Below, one piece after another: positions 16,216 to 24,411 of a DNA stretch of 43,239 bases (positions are counted from its first letter, which is position 1; each line of letters opens with the position of its first letter). A model generated the notes under the pieces. That model had not been told where the DNA came from. It made no database searches and saw only the letters and a list, made by a program, of their open reading frames with translations. Source of the stretch: an uncultured Burkholderiaceae bacterium (GTDB lineage Bacteria; Pseudomonadota; Gammaproteobacteria; Burkholderiales; Burkholderiaceae); the NCBI GenBank assembly GCA_937871985.1, contig CALMPB010000412.1:1-43239 (forward strand), given 5' to 3'. A program made the translations under genes and the position numbers.

Positions 16216-16355
16216 TCGGAAAATTCCAGATTAAGTGAAATTTCCTACGGAAAATTCCAAGTTAGATGACACGACGGTGCCAACCCTAATGACAAGGTTC
16301 AGCCAAGTCATTGATATTTATAGAGTGTAGATTCCAAGCCGATTGAACTTCGACA
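16216..16355. repeat. Cargo-side transposon end with transposase-binding repeats
   Basis: Read inwards from 16355 the end is TGTCGAAGTTCAATCGG, then CTTGGAAT (16331-16338). Further inward copies are ACTTGGAATTTTCC (16249-16262) and TCTGGAATTTTCC (16219-16231), with a degenerate ACTTGGCTGAA near 16298-16308. Wider spacing than at the other end parallels the Tn7 left end. Confidence 0.85.
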
Positions 16356-16360
16356 TCGCC
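16356..16360. repeat. Target-site duplication, fecI side
   Basis: TCGCC follows the terminal ACA of the element and equals the 5 bases before the other end at 315-319. Removing the element restores a groES-fecI intergenic region of about 360 bp. Confidence 0.93.
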
Positions 16361-16403
16361 CACGGCCGCGGCTTGCAAAAATCCGCGGGTTTGATGGAAA
16401 ATT

Positions 16404-16422
16404 GATAGTAATTCTCATTACT
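16404..16422. promoter_or_regulatory. Fur box upstream of the fecI-like gene
   Basis: GATAGTAATTCTCATTACT matches the 19-bp Fur consensus at about 12 positions and is nested in a GAAAATT/AATTTTC inverted repeat (16397-16430). It lies 23 bp before the sigma-factor start codon, consistent with iron repression of the whole signalling operon. Confidence 0.75.
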
Positions 16423-16445
16423 GAATTTTCAATCCGGAGCGCCTG

Positions 16446-16982
16446 GTGTCCACCATTCCTCCCGCTGCAGCGTCAGCGATGCATACGCTTTACAGCGACA
16501 ACCACGGGTGGCTGTTGGGGTGGCTGCGCCGTCGTGTGGGCGATCCGTTCGATGCGGCGGATCTAATGCAGGACACCTTCGTCAGGGTGTTGAAGGCGCA
16601 TACCGGTCGATGCGGCGCGGCCAGCGCCGACCCCGTCGCCCAGATCCGGGAGCCGCGCGCCTATCTGGCGACCATCGCCAAAAGCCTGATGATCGATTTT
16701 TTCCGGCGCCAAACGCTGGAGCGAACCTATCTCGAGGTCTTGGCCGCACTCCCGCCGCAGGAGGTGCCTTCGCTCGAAGCGCAGGCCGTGTTGCGTAGCG
16801 CCCTGATCGAGATCGACGCCATGCTCGACGGACTCGGATTGAAGGTCAAGCAGGCCTTCTTGATGGCGCAGTGCGAAGACCTGCCCTATGCCGAGATTGC
16901 CCGGCGTCTGGGGGTATCGCGTCGTAGCGTGGATAACTATCTGGCGCGCGCCATGGCGCATTGCTGCCTGCTCCTGCCGTGA
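16446..16982 (+). CDS. FecI-family ECF sigma factor for siderophore uptake
   Basis: A 178-residue ECF sigma factor. Sigma-2 includes DPFDAADLMQDTFVRVLKAH (about 32-51) and the -10 recognition helix PRAYLATIAKSLMIDFFRR. Sigma-4 contains LPYAEIARRLGVSRRSVDNY (about 146-165). It is the regulator that turns on the adjacent TonB receptor when the cognate siderophore is bound outside. The GTG start has GGAG seven bases upstream. It overlaps fecR by GTGA. A Fur box lies immediately upstream and the transposon end only 90 bp away, so promoter elements further upstream could have been displaced. Confidence 0.92.
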   Translation: MSTIPPAAASAMHTLYSDNHGWLLGWLRRRVGDPFDAADLMQDTFVRVLKAHTGRCGAASADPVAQIREPRAYLATIAKSLMIDFFRRQTLERTYLEVLAALPPQEVPSLEAQAVLRSALIEIDAMLDGLGLKVKQAFLMAQCEDLPYAEIARRLGVSRRSVDNYLARAMAHCCLLLP

Positions 16983-17959
16983 GCGGCACGCCAACGCCAG
17001 CGGACACAACGCCGAGCGCGCGGGAACTGCGCGCCGTCAACGAGGCCGCCGCCTGGTATGCGCGGCTGAGTTCGGAAGCCGCCACTCCCAACGATCGCCA
17101 AGCATGGAGCCACTGGCTCGCCAGCGACGCCGCCCACCGCGCCGCATGGGGCAAGGTCGAGCAGGTCTGTCGCCAGATGGGCCGCCTGCCAGGCAGCATC
17201 GCCCGTCCCACACTGGCCCCGGCCAAGGCGGCGCGCCGCACCGTGCTGCTTAACATCGGCCTCGGGGCGGGCGCCGGCGCCGCCTCCTGGCTGGGTTGGC
17301 GCACCCTGCCGTGGGAAGGCTGGACTGCCGATTACCGCAGCGCCGTCGGCGAACGGCGCGACATCCGGCTTGCAGACGGCTCGTCCATGCTGATGGACAC
17401 GGATACCTCCGTCGACGTCTCGTTCGACGCCCAGGCCCGTATCCTGGATCTGCGATCGGGCGCGATTCTGGTCTCCACGCATCCCGACCCCGCCGCCACC
17501 CCGCGCCCCTTCCTCGTGCGCACGCGCCAGGGCACGGCCACCGCGCTGGGCACGCGTTACACGGTCAGGACCGAAGATGGCTGGACCCGCGTAGCCGTCC
17601 TGGAAAAGTCCGTCCGCATTGCGCCCGCACAAGGGCAAGGCGCCGTCGTCCTGCATGCTGGCCAGCAGGCGCGGTTCAGCCGCGACACCATAGAAGCCCC
17701 CCAACCAAACGACATCACCACCGCGTCATGGACTAGCGGCAACCTCGTCGTGCTGGACATGCCGCTGGGCCAACTGGCGGCCGAGCTGGGCAGATACCTG
17801 CGCGGCGGCCTGGGGTGCGACGCCGACATTGCCCAACTGCTGGTGTCTGGCTCTTTCCCGCTGGACAACGCCGATCAGGCCCTGGCCGCGTTGACGCAGG
17901 GCTTTCCAGTCAAGACCGCGCGCGTGCTGGGCTATTGGACCCGGCTTGTCGCGCGTTGA
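16979..17959 (+). CDS. FecR-family anti-sigma factor / signal transducer
   Basis: A 326-residue inner-membrane regulator. The N-terminal DUF4880 part (residues 22-65) includes AAAWYARLSS and HWLASDAAHRAAWGKV and would hold the sigma factor. One membrane segment spans about 88-106 (VLLNIGLGAGAGAASWLGW). The periplasmic FecR domain from about 118 contains VGERRDIRLADGSSMLMDTD. It transmits occupancy of the receptor's signalling domain to the sigma factor. The GTG start overlaps the fecI stop (GTGA), indicating coupled translation; a TTG at 16961 is less likely. The receptor gene follows after 121 bp. Confidence 0.9.
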   Translation: MSGTPTPADTTPSARELRAVNEAAAWYARLSSEAATPNDRQAWSHWLASDAAHRAAWGKVEQVCRQMGRLPGSIARPTLAPAKAARRTVLLNIGLGAGAGAASWLGWRTLPWEGWTADYRSAVGERRDIRLADGSSMLMDTDTSVDVSFDAQARILDLRSGAILVSTHPDPAATPRPFLVRTRQGTATALGTRYTVRTEDGWTRVAVLEKSVRIAPAQGQGAVVLHAGQQARFSRDTIEAPQPNDITTASWTSGNLVVLDMPLGQLAAELGRYLRGGLGCDADIAQLLVSGSFPLDNADQALAALTQGFPVKTARVLGYWTRLVAR

Positions 17960-18080
17960 TGCGTGCGGATGCCGAGCCCCGAACCGCGCAGAAATTATTT
18001 TCGAAGAATTTGCGTCTTCGGGCCGTCTCGTTCGTCCTCTCAGGCAGAAACCCTTATTTCACGTCTTCCTGAGAGACTTC

Positions 18081-20558
18081 ATGTCGTACAACCCGTCTGT
18101 TCACGCTGTTTCCGTCCGCGGCATGCGCCTGCGCGCCTTGCCGTCCCGCCTGGCGCTGTCGTTCATGGCGTCGGCCCTGCTTGCCTCGCCGATGCTGCGC
18201 GCGCAAGGCGCCGTCATGGCCTCCGAGTCCACCGCCCGCCGCTACGACATTCCTGGCGGGCCGCTGGCCCAGGTGATCAGCCAGTATGCGAGCGCAGCCG
18301 GCGTGGCCATTTCGTTCGACGCGGCGCTAACGCGCGGCCTGACCTCTGCTGGCGTGCGTGGCGCGTATTTGGTGGATGCGGGCTTCGCGGTCGCCCTGGC
18401 GGGTAGTGGACTACAGGCCGTCCGCGGCGCGCAGGGCGCTTATACGCTGCAGGCCTTGCCCGCGGCGGGATCCGTGGTCACCCTGCCCAGCATCGCCGTG
18501 ACCGCCTCCACCGAGCGGCCTGCCGACGACGGCTTCGTGGCGCTGCGTTCGTCGGGCGGCACCAAGACCAATACGCCCCTGATCGAGATTCCGCAGGCTA
18601 TCAGCGTCGTCAGTCGCGAAGAAATGGATCAGCGGGGAGTACAGAACTTCAATACTGCCGTGGCGTACACACCCGGCATTCGCGCCATCGACTACCCGGG
18701 TGGGCAAGGCGCGCCCGACATCTACCTTCGGGGGTTCCGCGCTTTCAACCTGTTCTCGACGTTCCGGGACGGCCTGCGCGCGGGGTTCAACCAGTACGAC
18801 ATCGATATCGAGACCTATGGGCTGGAACGCATCGACGTCATCAAGGGGCCATCCTCCGTGCTGTATGGGCAAATCGCCCCGGGCGGGCTGGTCGACATGA
18901 CCACCAAGCGCCCGACCGAAACGCCGCTGCATGAAATCGAGTTGCAGGGCGGTAATTTTGACCGCCGCCAGGCCGCGTTCGATTTTGCGGGCCCGATGGA
19001 CCAGGAGGGCAAGTGGCTTTACCGCATCACCGGCGTGACGCGCAACAGTGGCACCCAGGTTGACCATTCGCCCGACGACCGGCTCTATCTGGCGCCGTCG
19101 CTGACATGGCGTCCCACTGACCGGACCAGCGTCACCGTCTACGCCAGCTACCAGAAATCCAAGCGCGGCGGTTCGGAACAGAGCCTCCCGCTGAGCGGCA
19201 CCGTCAATGACAATCCGGCGGGCCGCTTCCCGTCGAACGTCTTCCTGGGGCAACCCGACCTGACGCATTACACGGTTGAAAATACCTCGGTCGGCTATGA
19301 AATCGAAACTGCCGCCACGGAAAACTGGACCGTGCGTCAGAAGGCGAGGTACACGCATGCCGACGTGGATTACGTGTCCAGCGGTGCGCGCAACAGCGCG
19401 CAACTGACCGATGGGCGCTACTACACGTTCGGCATGCAGGACCGCCCGAAAAGCACCGACACCTTCCTCGTCGACACCAATGTCGAAGGCCGCATTTCGA
19501 CGGGCGCCGTGCAGCACACCGTTCTGGCCGGCCTGGACTATGGGTACTATTCCGGCCGCGAGTCCCGCACCGGGGGCACCAACGGCACTGTGGATATCTT
19601 CAATCCCGTCTACACCAACACCACCACGTGGAACAGCTTCAAATCGGTGGACGGCAAGAGCCAGGTCTATCAGACCGGGTTGTATGCGCAGGACCAACTG
19701 CGCTATGGACGCTGGATCCTGACGCTGGGCGGCCGCTACGACTGGGCCACCAACAAGGAATCCGACTATCTGTCCGATGCTTCCAGCAAGGTCAATTCTG
19801 AGGCCTTCACCGGCCGCGGCGGACTGACCTATCTTTTCGACAACGGCATCGCGCCGTACGTCAGCTACTCCACGTCGTTCCAGCCCGCCTCGGGCACGCT
19901 GGCGCCGGCACGGGGCGGTGGCAATTTCGATCCGACCAAGGGCAAGCAGTACGAAGTCGGCATCAAGTACCAGCCCCCGGGTTCCGACAGCATGATCACC
20001 GCGTCCCTGTTCCAGTTGACTCAGCAAAACGTCACCACCGCGGACCCTGTGTACTCCGGCTATTCGGTGCAGGACGGCGAGGTGCGCTCGCGCGGGCTGG
20101 AGTTGGAAGCCAAGACCTCGCTGGCTGCTGGCCTGAACGTGGCGGCGTCGTACACCTACCTGGATGCCGAGATCACCAAGGACAACGCCAATCTTGTCAC
20201 CGGCGTTAGCAAGAAGGGCCTGCGCCCAGCGTCGGTGCCGCGGCACATGGCGGGTCTGTTCGTCGACTACACCGTGCGCACCGGGCCTCTCTCCGGCCTG
20301 GGCCTGGGCACAGGGGTGCGCTATGTTGGGTCGTCCTACAACGCGGCCAATACGGTCAAGATTGGCGGGTATACGCTGGTCGATGCGGTGGTGCGGTATG
20401 ACCTGGGCCAGTTGAGCCCAGATCTGAAGGGCTTGCGCGCTTCGATCAGTGCGACCAACCTCTTTGACAAGCGCTATTTCACACCGGGTTTCTACGATCA
20501 GTCCGTGTTTTACGGCAACCGGCGCGCCGTGGTGGGGACACTCAGCTATAGCTGGTGA
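18081..20558 (+). CDS. TonB-dependent siderophore receptor with signalling (STN) domain
   Basis: An 825-residue outer-membrane receptor. A signal peptide (about 1-42) precedes an STN domain (55-125, RYDIPGGPLAQVISQYASAA), which contacts FecR. A TonB-box-like segment LPSIAVTAS follows, then the plug (IEIPQAISVVSREEMDQRG, RGFRAFN, GPSSVLYGQIAPGG) and a 22-strand barrel ending in SYSW. The layout matches FpvA/FecA-like receptors for ferric siderophores, probably a hydroxamate type by plug sequence, though the ligand cannot be fixed. The ATG at 18081 sits behind GAGAG and gives a normal signal peptide. It belongs to the fecI-fecR operon. Confidence 0.92.
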   Translation: MSYNPSVHAVSVRGMRLRALPSRLALSFMASALLASPMLRAQGAVMASESTARRYDIPGGPLAQVISQYASAAGVAISFDAALTRGLTSAGVRGAYLVDAGFAVALAGSGLQAVRGAQGAYTLQALPAAGSVVTLPSIAVTASTERPADDGFVALRSSGGTKTNTPLIEIPQAISVVSREEMDQRGVQNFNTAVAYTPGIRAIDYPGGQGAPDIYLRGFRAFNLFSTFRDGLRAGFNQYDIDIETYGLERIDVIKGPSSVLYGQIAPGGLVDMTTKRPTETPLHEIELQGGNFDRRQAAFDFAGPMDQEGKWLYRITGVTRNSGTQVDHSPDDRLYLAPSLTWRPTDRTSVTVYASYQKSKRGGSEQSLPLSGTVNDNPAGRFPSNVFLGQPDLTHYTVENTSVGYEIETAATENWTVRQKARYTHADVDYVSSGARNSAQLTDGRYYTFGMQDRPKSTDTFLVDTNVEGRISTGAVQHTVLAGLDYGYYSGRESRTGGTNGTVDIFNPVYTNTTTWNSFKSVDGKSQVYQTGLYAQDQLRYGRWILTLGGRYDWATNKESDYLSDASSKVNSEAFTGRGGLTYLFDNGIAPYVSYSTSFQPASGTLAPARGGGNFDPTKGKQYEVGIKYQPPGSDSMITASLFQLTQQNVTTADPVYSGYSVQDGEVRSRGLELEAKTSLAAGLNVAASYTYLDAEITKDNANLVTGVSKKGLRPASVPRHMAGLFVDYTVRTGPLSGLGLGTGVRYVGSSYNAANTVKIGGYTLVDAVVRYDLGQLSPDLKGLRASISATNLFDKRYFTPGFYDQSVFYGNRRAVVGTLSYSW

Positions 20559-20915
20559 CGTCATCGAACCGCGTGCAGCAGGCGAGGAGTTGGGCCGTTC
20601 GATGATCCAGGTCGTTCGTGTAGCCGAATGGGCGTTCCTGGCCGCGAGCGGACTAATGATGGTGACGATGGGCGCAATGCCGATTTGTCGTTCTAACGGG
20701 CTCTATGAATGGCCGCTGTTCCGCCTTGGCGCGAGTCCAAACAGTTTGCGCAGACTGCCGGCGGATCAGGCCTGGACGACGTCGCCGCTGGGTATCATGA
20801 TGTCGCGGGAGGGGGGCGTGAATCCCCCGAGCCCTGCGTCTGCAGATATCCTGTGAACCGTCGCTGGCAGCGCCTGAACTTCGGCGCCGCATGCATGATC
20901 CTCTATTCCTGAACC
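20559..20915. other. Intergenic region after the receptor gene
   Basis: 357 bp between the receptor stop and the LysR start. Open frames here are short and have no ribosome site or known domain. No T-rich terminator hairpin was recognised. Confidence 0.5.
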
Positions 20916-21869
20916 ATGACTCCACGCCAGCTTCGTTATTTTCTAGAGATATCCCGCAGCGGTAGTCTGTCGCTGGCCTCCAGCTCGCTGCGTATCGCCC
21001 AGCCCGCGCTCAGCCAGCACGTGGCGGTGTTGGAGGGCGAGTTGGGCGTAGCCTTGTTCGAGCGGCATGCCAAAGGCGTCACGCTGACAGCGGAAGGAAA
21101 GCGCCTGCAGCAACGCGCGGCCTCTATATTGGACCAGCTCGAGTCGTTGAAAACCGACGTGGTGGGTCCAGCGGGAAAGCCGCGGGGACCGGTGCGCGTA
21201 TGCCTGGCGCGCTCGTTGGCGCAGGTGGTGGCCGCGCCGTTGATACGGCAAGTGGAACAGGAGTATCCCGAGGTGCGCCTGTTGTTGTCATCGGCGCTCT
21301 CCAGCCAGGTGCGCGCGGCCCTGGAAACCAGACAACTGGATTTGGCGCTTATGCCTAATGCGTTTGAATTGCCCGGCTTGTACTGCAATCCGGTGTACGA
21401 GGAAGGGTTTTCGTTGTTTGGCCTGGAATCGATGTTCGACCGGCCTGGCAAGACGATCGCGTTTTCTGCAATCGGGTCTCGACCCCTGGTCGCGCCGGAC
21501 CGAGACCACGATCTGCGCCGGCTGGTCGAGCGCACGGCGGTGGACTTGGGTTGCCCGTTGAACGTGAAATATGAAATTAACGATCCCGCATTGAACTTTG
21601 CCTTGGTGCGCGATGGCGTCGCGTTTGCAATCCTGCCCGACAGCGTCGGACTGGAGTTGGGAGCCGGCGCCGAAGCGGTAGGCGAGCGGCAGTTGCTGCG
21701 TCCATCGCTCAAGCGTATGCAGTCGATCGTGCGGGCTGCGGAAGACACGCCTGGCAGCGCGGTCCTGGCTGTTGAAGAGGCGCTGATGGCAGTACTGCGT
21801 ACCCTAGTCGATAGCAAAGTCTTGCGTGGATCGTTGATATACAAAAAAACTTATGCGAAACACAGATAA
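20916..21869 (+). CDS. LysR-family transcriptional regulator
   Basis: A 317-residue regulator. The winged HTH is at residues 1-60 (LRYFLEISRSGSLSLASSSL, then ALSQHVAVLEGELGVALFER), followed by the effector-binding domain from about 90. The N-terminal signature and length are typical. It lies upstream of and in the same direction as a Bug-protein, sulfatase and FAD-oxidase operon, with 79 bp between, so it probably controls those genes in response to the substrate or a product. The effector is unknown. Confidence 0.88.
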   Translation: MTPRQLRYFLEISRSGSLSLASSSLRIAQPALSQHVAVLEGELGVALFERHAKGVTLTAEGKRLQQRAASILDQLESLKTDVVGPAGKPRGPVRVCLARSLAQVVAAPLIRQVEQEYPEVRLLLSSALSSQVRAALETRQLDLALMPNAFELPGLYCNPVYEEGFSLFGLESMFDRPGKTIAFSAIGSRPLVAPDRDHDLRRLVERTAVDLGCPLNVKYEINDPALNFALVRDGVAFAILPDSVGLELGAGAEAVGERQLLRPSLKRMQSIVRAAEDTPGSAVLAVEEALMAVLRTLVDSKVLRGSLIYKKTYAKHR

Positions 21870-21948
21870 ATAATATTTGTCTTTAGGCTGCGCCCGATCG
21901 TACGCTACCTCCAAAATGGCGGCATAAAACGCCAATATGGAGACAAGC

Positions 21949-22923
21949 ATGCAAGTTCCACGCAGAAAATTTCTGGGTGCCCTGGGCGCCGCCGCCGTGT
22001 GCTGTAGCACGGCTCCTGCCAGGTGGGCACGAGCCAATCCCCCTTTGCGCATGCTGGTCGGTTTCGCTCCAGGCGGCGCGGCCGACCTCGTGGCGCGCGC
22101 GCTGGCGGAGGGCATGCGGGCATCGGGGTACGTCACCATCGTAGAGAACAAGGCGGGCGCGGGTGGGCGCATTGCGGTGGATACGCTCTTGGCGGGAGGC
22201 AGTGACAGTAATTCGGTGCTGTTCACGCCCTCTACCAATCTGACGCTGTTTCCTCATCTGTACAAGGACCTGCGCTATACCACGTCGGATTTCACGCCTC
22301 TGGGCACGGCCAGCCAGTTCAATTTTGGGTTGGCGGTGGGAGCCAACAGTCCGGCCAGGACACTGCAGGAGTTCCTGCAACTGGCGCAAAAGGACATGCG
22401 CATGGCCGCCTTTGGCACCCCCGGCGCGGGCACGGTCATGAATTACCTGGGCATCATGCTGGGCAACGTTAGCAAGGTCGCCTTGACGCCCATTCCGTAC
22501 AAGGGAGGCGCGCCGGCACTGGCTGACACGGTGGGAGGCACGTTGCCCGCGCTGATCACGACGCTCCCCAACCTGATTCCGATGCACAAGTCCGGCAAGA
22601 TCCGCATCCTGGCCACGACGGGGACGTCGCCGTCGGCCGAGCTGCCTGACGTACCCACGTTTGCTGCCGCGGGCTATCCAGCGCTGACGGTCGCCGAGTA
22701 CTTCGCCTTGCTGGGCCACAAAAGCATGCCAGCCGACCAGGCTAATGCACTGGCTGGCGCCGTGGCAAAAGCCGTGCGCTCGCCGGAGTTTGAAAAGGTC
22801 ATGCGGCAGCAGTTCTTCGAAACCAGAGTCACCGAGCCCGCCGCCTTGAAGCAACAGCTCGAGCGTGAATATGCGTTTTGGGACGGGGTCGTAGAAGAGA
22901 GCGGATATCGCCCCGAGACTTGA
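21949..22923 (+). CDS. Bug-family (TctC-type) periplasmic solute-binding protein
   Basis: A 324-residue protein with an export signal carrying a twin-arginine-like motif (RRKFLGALGAAAV). It has the family marks LRMLVGFAPGGAADLVAR, then IVENKAGAGG, and PIPYKGGAPALAD near the middle. Bug proteins bind carboxylates or small amides in the periplasm; many lack adjacent tctAB permease genes, as here. The ATG at 21949 has GGAG behind it; an ATG at 21937 is possible. The gene precedes a sulfatase and an oxidase, suggesting capture of a sulfated or hydroxylated acid. Confidence 0.9.
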   Translation: MQVPRRKFLGALGAAAVCCSTAPARWARANPPLRMLVGFAPGGAADLVARALAEGMRASGYVTIVENKAGAGGRIAVDTLLAGGSDSNSVLFTPSTNLTLFPHLYKDLRYTTSDFTPLGTASQFNFGLAVGANSPARTLQEFLQLAQKDMRMAAFGTPGAGTVMNYLGIMLGNVSKVALTPIPYKGGAPALADTVGGTLPALITTLPNLIPMHKSGKIRILATTGTSPSAELPDVPTFAAAGYPALTVAEYFALLGHKSMPADQANALAGAVAKAVRSPEFEKVMRQQFFETRVTEPAALKQQLEREYAFWDGVVEESGYRPET

Positions 22924-22962
22924 TGTGGTGCGCGCGCCATTGGCTAAATTCAGGAAGCAGAA

Positions 22963-24411
22963 ATGAAAGGCAAGAACATCGTCGTCATCATGTCCGATGA
23001 ACACAATCCCCAATTCATGGGCTGTTCCGGGCACCCGTTCATCAAGACGCCCAATTTGGATGCGCTGGCAGCGCGCGGCGCCCGGTTCCCGAACGCATAC
23101 ACGCCCAGTCCGATCTGCGTGCCGGCGCGGGCGGCATTTGCCACCGGCCATCGCGTGCACCAGACCCGGCACTGGGACAATGCCATGCCGTACCTGGGCG
23201 ATCCGCAAGGGTGGGGACATGTGCTTCAGGAGCATGGCATCAATGTGGAAAGCATAGGCAAGCTGCACTATCGCAATGAGGAGGATCCAGTCGGTTTCGA
23301 TGCCGAACATATCCCCATGCATGTGGTTGGGGGGCATGGCATGGTGTGGGCCTCCATCCGCGATCCTTATCTGCCCGTTGCCGGCCGCAAGCGGATGATG
23401 GGTGATCGCATCGGCATGGGCGAATCGCCTTATACGTCCTATGACCGCTCGGTGACCGCACGCACGCTGCAATGGCTGCGAGCGGCGGCCGAGCGTGGCC
23501 AGTCGTTTGCGTTGTACGTCGGGCTCGTCGCGCCGCATTTCCCGCTGATTGCGCCGCAGGAGTTCTTTAGCCTGTACGAGCCGAGACAGATTCCCCAGGC
23601 CAAGCTGCACCCGAAAGATGGCTACGAACGCCATCCCTGGGTGCAGGCTTATGCAGAATTCGAGCGCACCGAAGAAACGTTCCAGGGCGATGAGGAACGC
23701 GTCAACGCCTTCCTGGCGTATTACGGGCTGTGCAGCTTCCTGGACAGCAACGTGGGCCGTATCGTGGACGAGCTCGCTACATTGGGCCTGGCCGACTCCA
23801 CCCACGTCGTCTATACGTCCGATCACGGGGATAACGTCGGAGCGCGAGGTTTGTGGGGAAAGTCCACGCTATATCAGGAAAGCGTCGGAATCCCCATGAT
23901 ATTGGCCGGCCCGGACGTGGCGCCCACTGTCTGCGAGACGCCGGTGGACTTGCTGGATCTTTACCCGACGCTGTTGCAGGCAGTCGGCGTGGATCCTGCT
24001 CCGCATCAGGGAGCGCGTCCAGGAAAATCGCTTTTCGATATCGCGCGACAGCCGACCGATACGACCCGTGCGATTCTGAGCGAATACCATGCTGCTGGTA
24101 GCAATACGGCGGGCTTTATGCTTCGCAAAGGGCCGTGGAAGTATCACCACTATGTGCGCTTCCAGCCCGAACTGTTCAACCTGGATTCGGATCCCGGCGA
24201 ATTGCACGACTTGGCAGGCGACCCCGCTCATGCTGGCGTGCTGGCCGACATGAAGGCTTCTTTGTATGCCATCTGCAACCCGGAAGACGTCGACAGGCAG
24301 GCCAAGTCGGACCAGGCAGCGTTGATCGAACGCGTGGGGGGGGCCGAAAGCGCGTCGACGATGGGGGCTAGCGGGGCGACGCCCGCGCCCACCGTGGAGA
24401 AGACCGCATGA
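22963..24411 (+). CDS. Formylglycine-type sulfatase
   Basis: A 482-residue alkaline-phosphatase-superfamily sulfatase. The metal-binding start is IVVIMSDEHNPQFMGCSG. The modification motif is CVPAR (in SPICVPARAAFATGH), whose cysteine becomes formylglycine and attacks the sulfate ester. The second metal cluster is VVYTSDHGDNVGARGLWGK. Layout and length resemble choline-sulfatase and arylsulfatase groups. No signal peptide is present, so it acts in the cytoplasm. AGGAAG precedes the ATG. It overlaps the FAD oxidase gene by ATGA. The substrate is unknown; it may also be a phosphonate or phosphate ester hydrolase of the same fold. Confidence 0.86.
   Translation: MKGKNIVVIMSDEHNPQFMGCSGHPFIKTPNLDALAARGARFPNAYTPSPICVPARAAFATGHRVHQTRHWDNAMPYLGDPQGWGHVLQEHGINVESIGKLHYRNEEDPVGFDAEHIPMHVVGGHGMVWASIRDPYLPVAGRKRMMGDRIGMGESPYTSYDRSVTARTLQWLRAAAERGQSFALYVGLVAPHFPLIAPQEFFSLYEPRQIPQAKLHPKDGYERHPWVQAYAEFERTEETFQGDEERVNAFLAYYGLCSFLDSNVGRIVDELATLGLADSTHVVYTSDHGDNVGARGLWGKSTLYQESVGIPMILAGPDVAPTVCETPVDLLDLYPTLLQAVGVDPAPHQGARPGKSLFDIARQPTDTTRAILSEYHAAGSNTAGFMLRKGPWKYHHYVRFQPELFNLDSDPGELHDLAGDPAHAGVLADMKASLYAICNPEDVDRQAKSDQAALIERVGGAESASTMGASGATPAPTVEKTA

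Larger units (their letters stand above)
320..16355. mobile_element. Complete Tn7-like transposon, TnsABC plus two TniQ, with defence cargo
   Basis: Both ends start TGTCGAA. The two ends, each read inwards, agree at about 20 of the first 26 positions, including the block CTTGGAAT at the same distance from the tip. The 5-bp duplication TCGCC flanks the element. Inside are an XRE regulator, tnsA, tnsB, tnsC and two tniQ genes, all transcribed away from groES, then about 9.4 kb of cargo. The gene set (TnsA-like nuclease, short TniB-sized TnsC, two TniQ proteins) recalls the tniC-A-B-D-E set of Tn6022/AbaR-type elements that target comM, but this insertion lies between groES and a fecI-type gene. 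No Cas genes or repeats are seen, so it is not a CRISPR-associated transposon. All core proteins keep their catalytic motifs, so the element may be active. Confidence 0.95.

Noticed and set aside
16246..16270. TGTCATCTAACTTGGAATTTTCC on the minus strand as the true cargo-side transposon end.
   Set aside because: It closely matches an internal site of the other end, but the five bases beyond it (CGACG) do not occur before the other end. The terminus at 16355 gives both the TGTCGAA match and the TCGCC duplication.
320..16355. CRISPR-associated transposon.
   Set aside because: No Cas5/6/7/8 or Cas12k-like protein and no direct-repeat array were found in the element.
18411..20564. A 717-codon minus-strand frame opposite the TonB receptor gene.
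   Set aside because: It is the antisense shadow of a clear receptor gene in GC-rich DNA; the translation has no domain and lacks a ribosome site.
21883..23826. A 647-codon minus-strand frame opposite the Bug and sulfatase genes.
   Set aside because: Antisense shadow spanning two recognisable plus-strand genes, with no family match.
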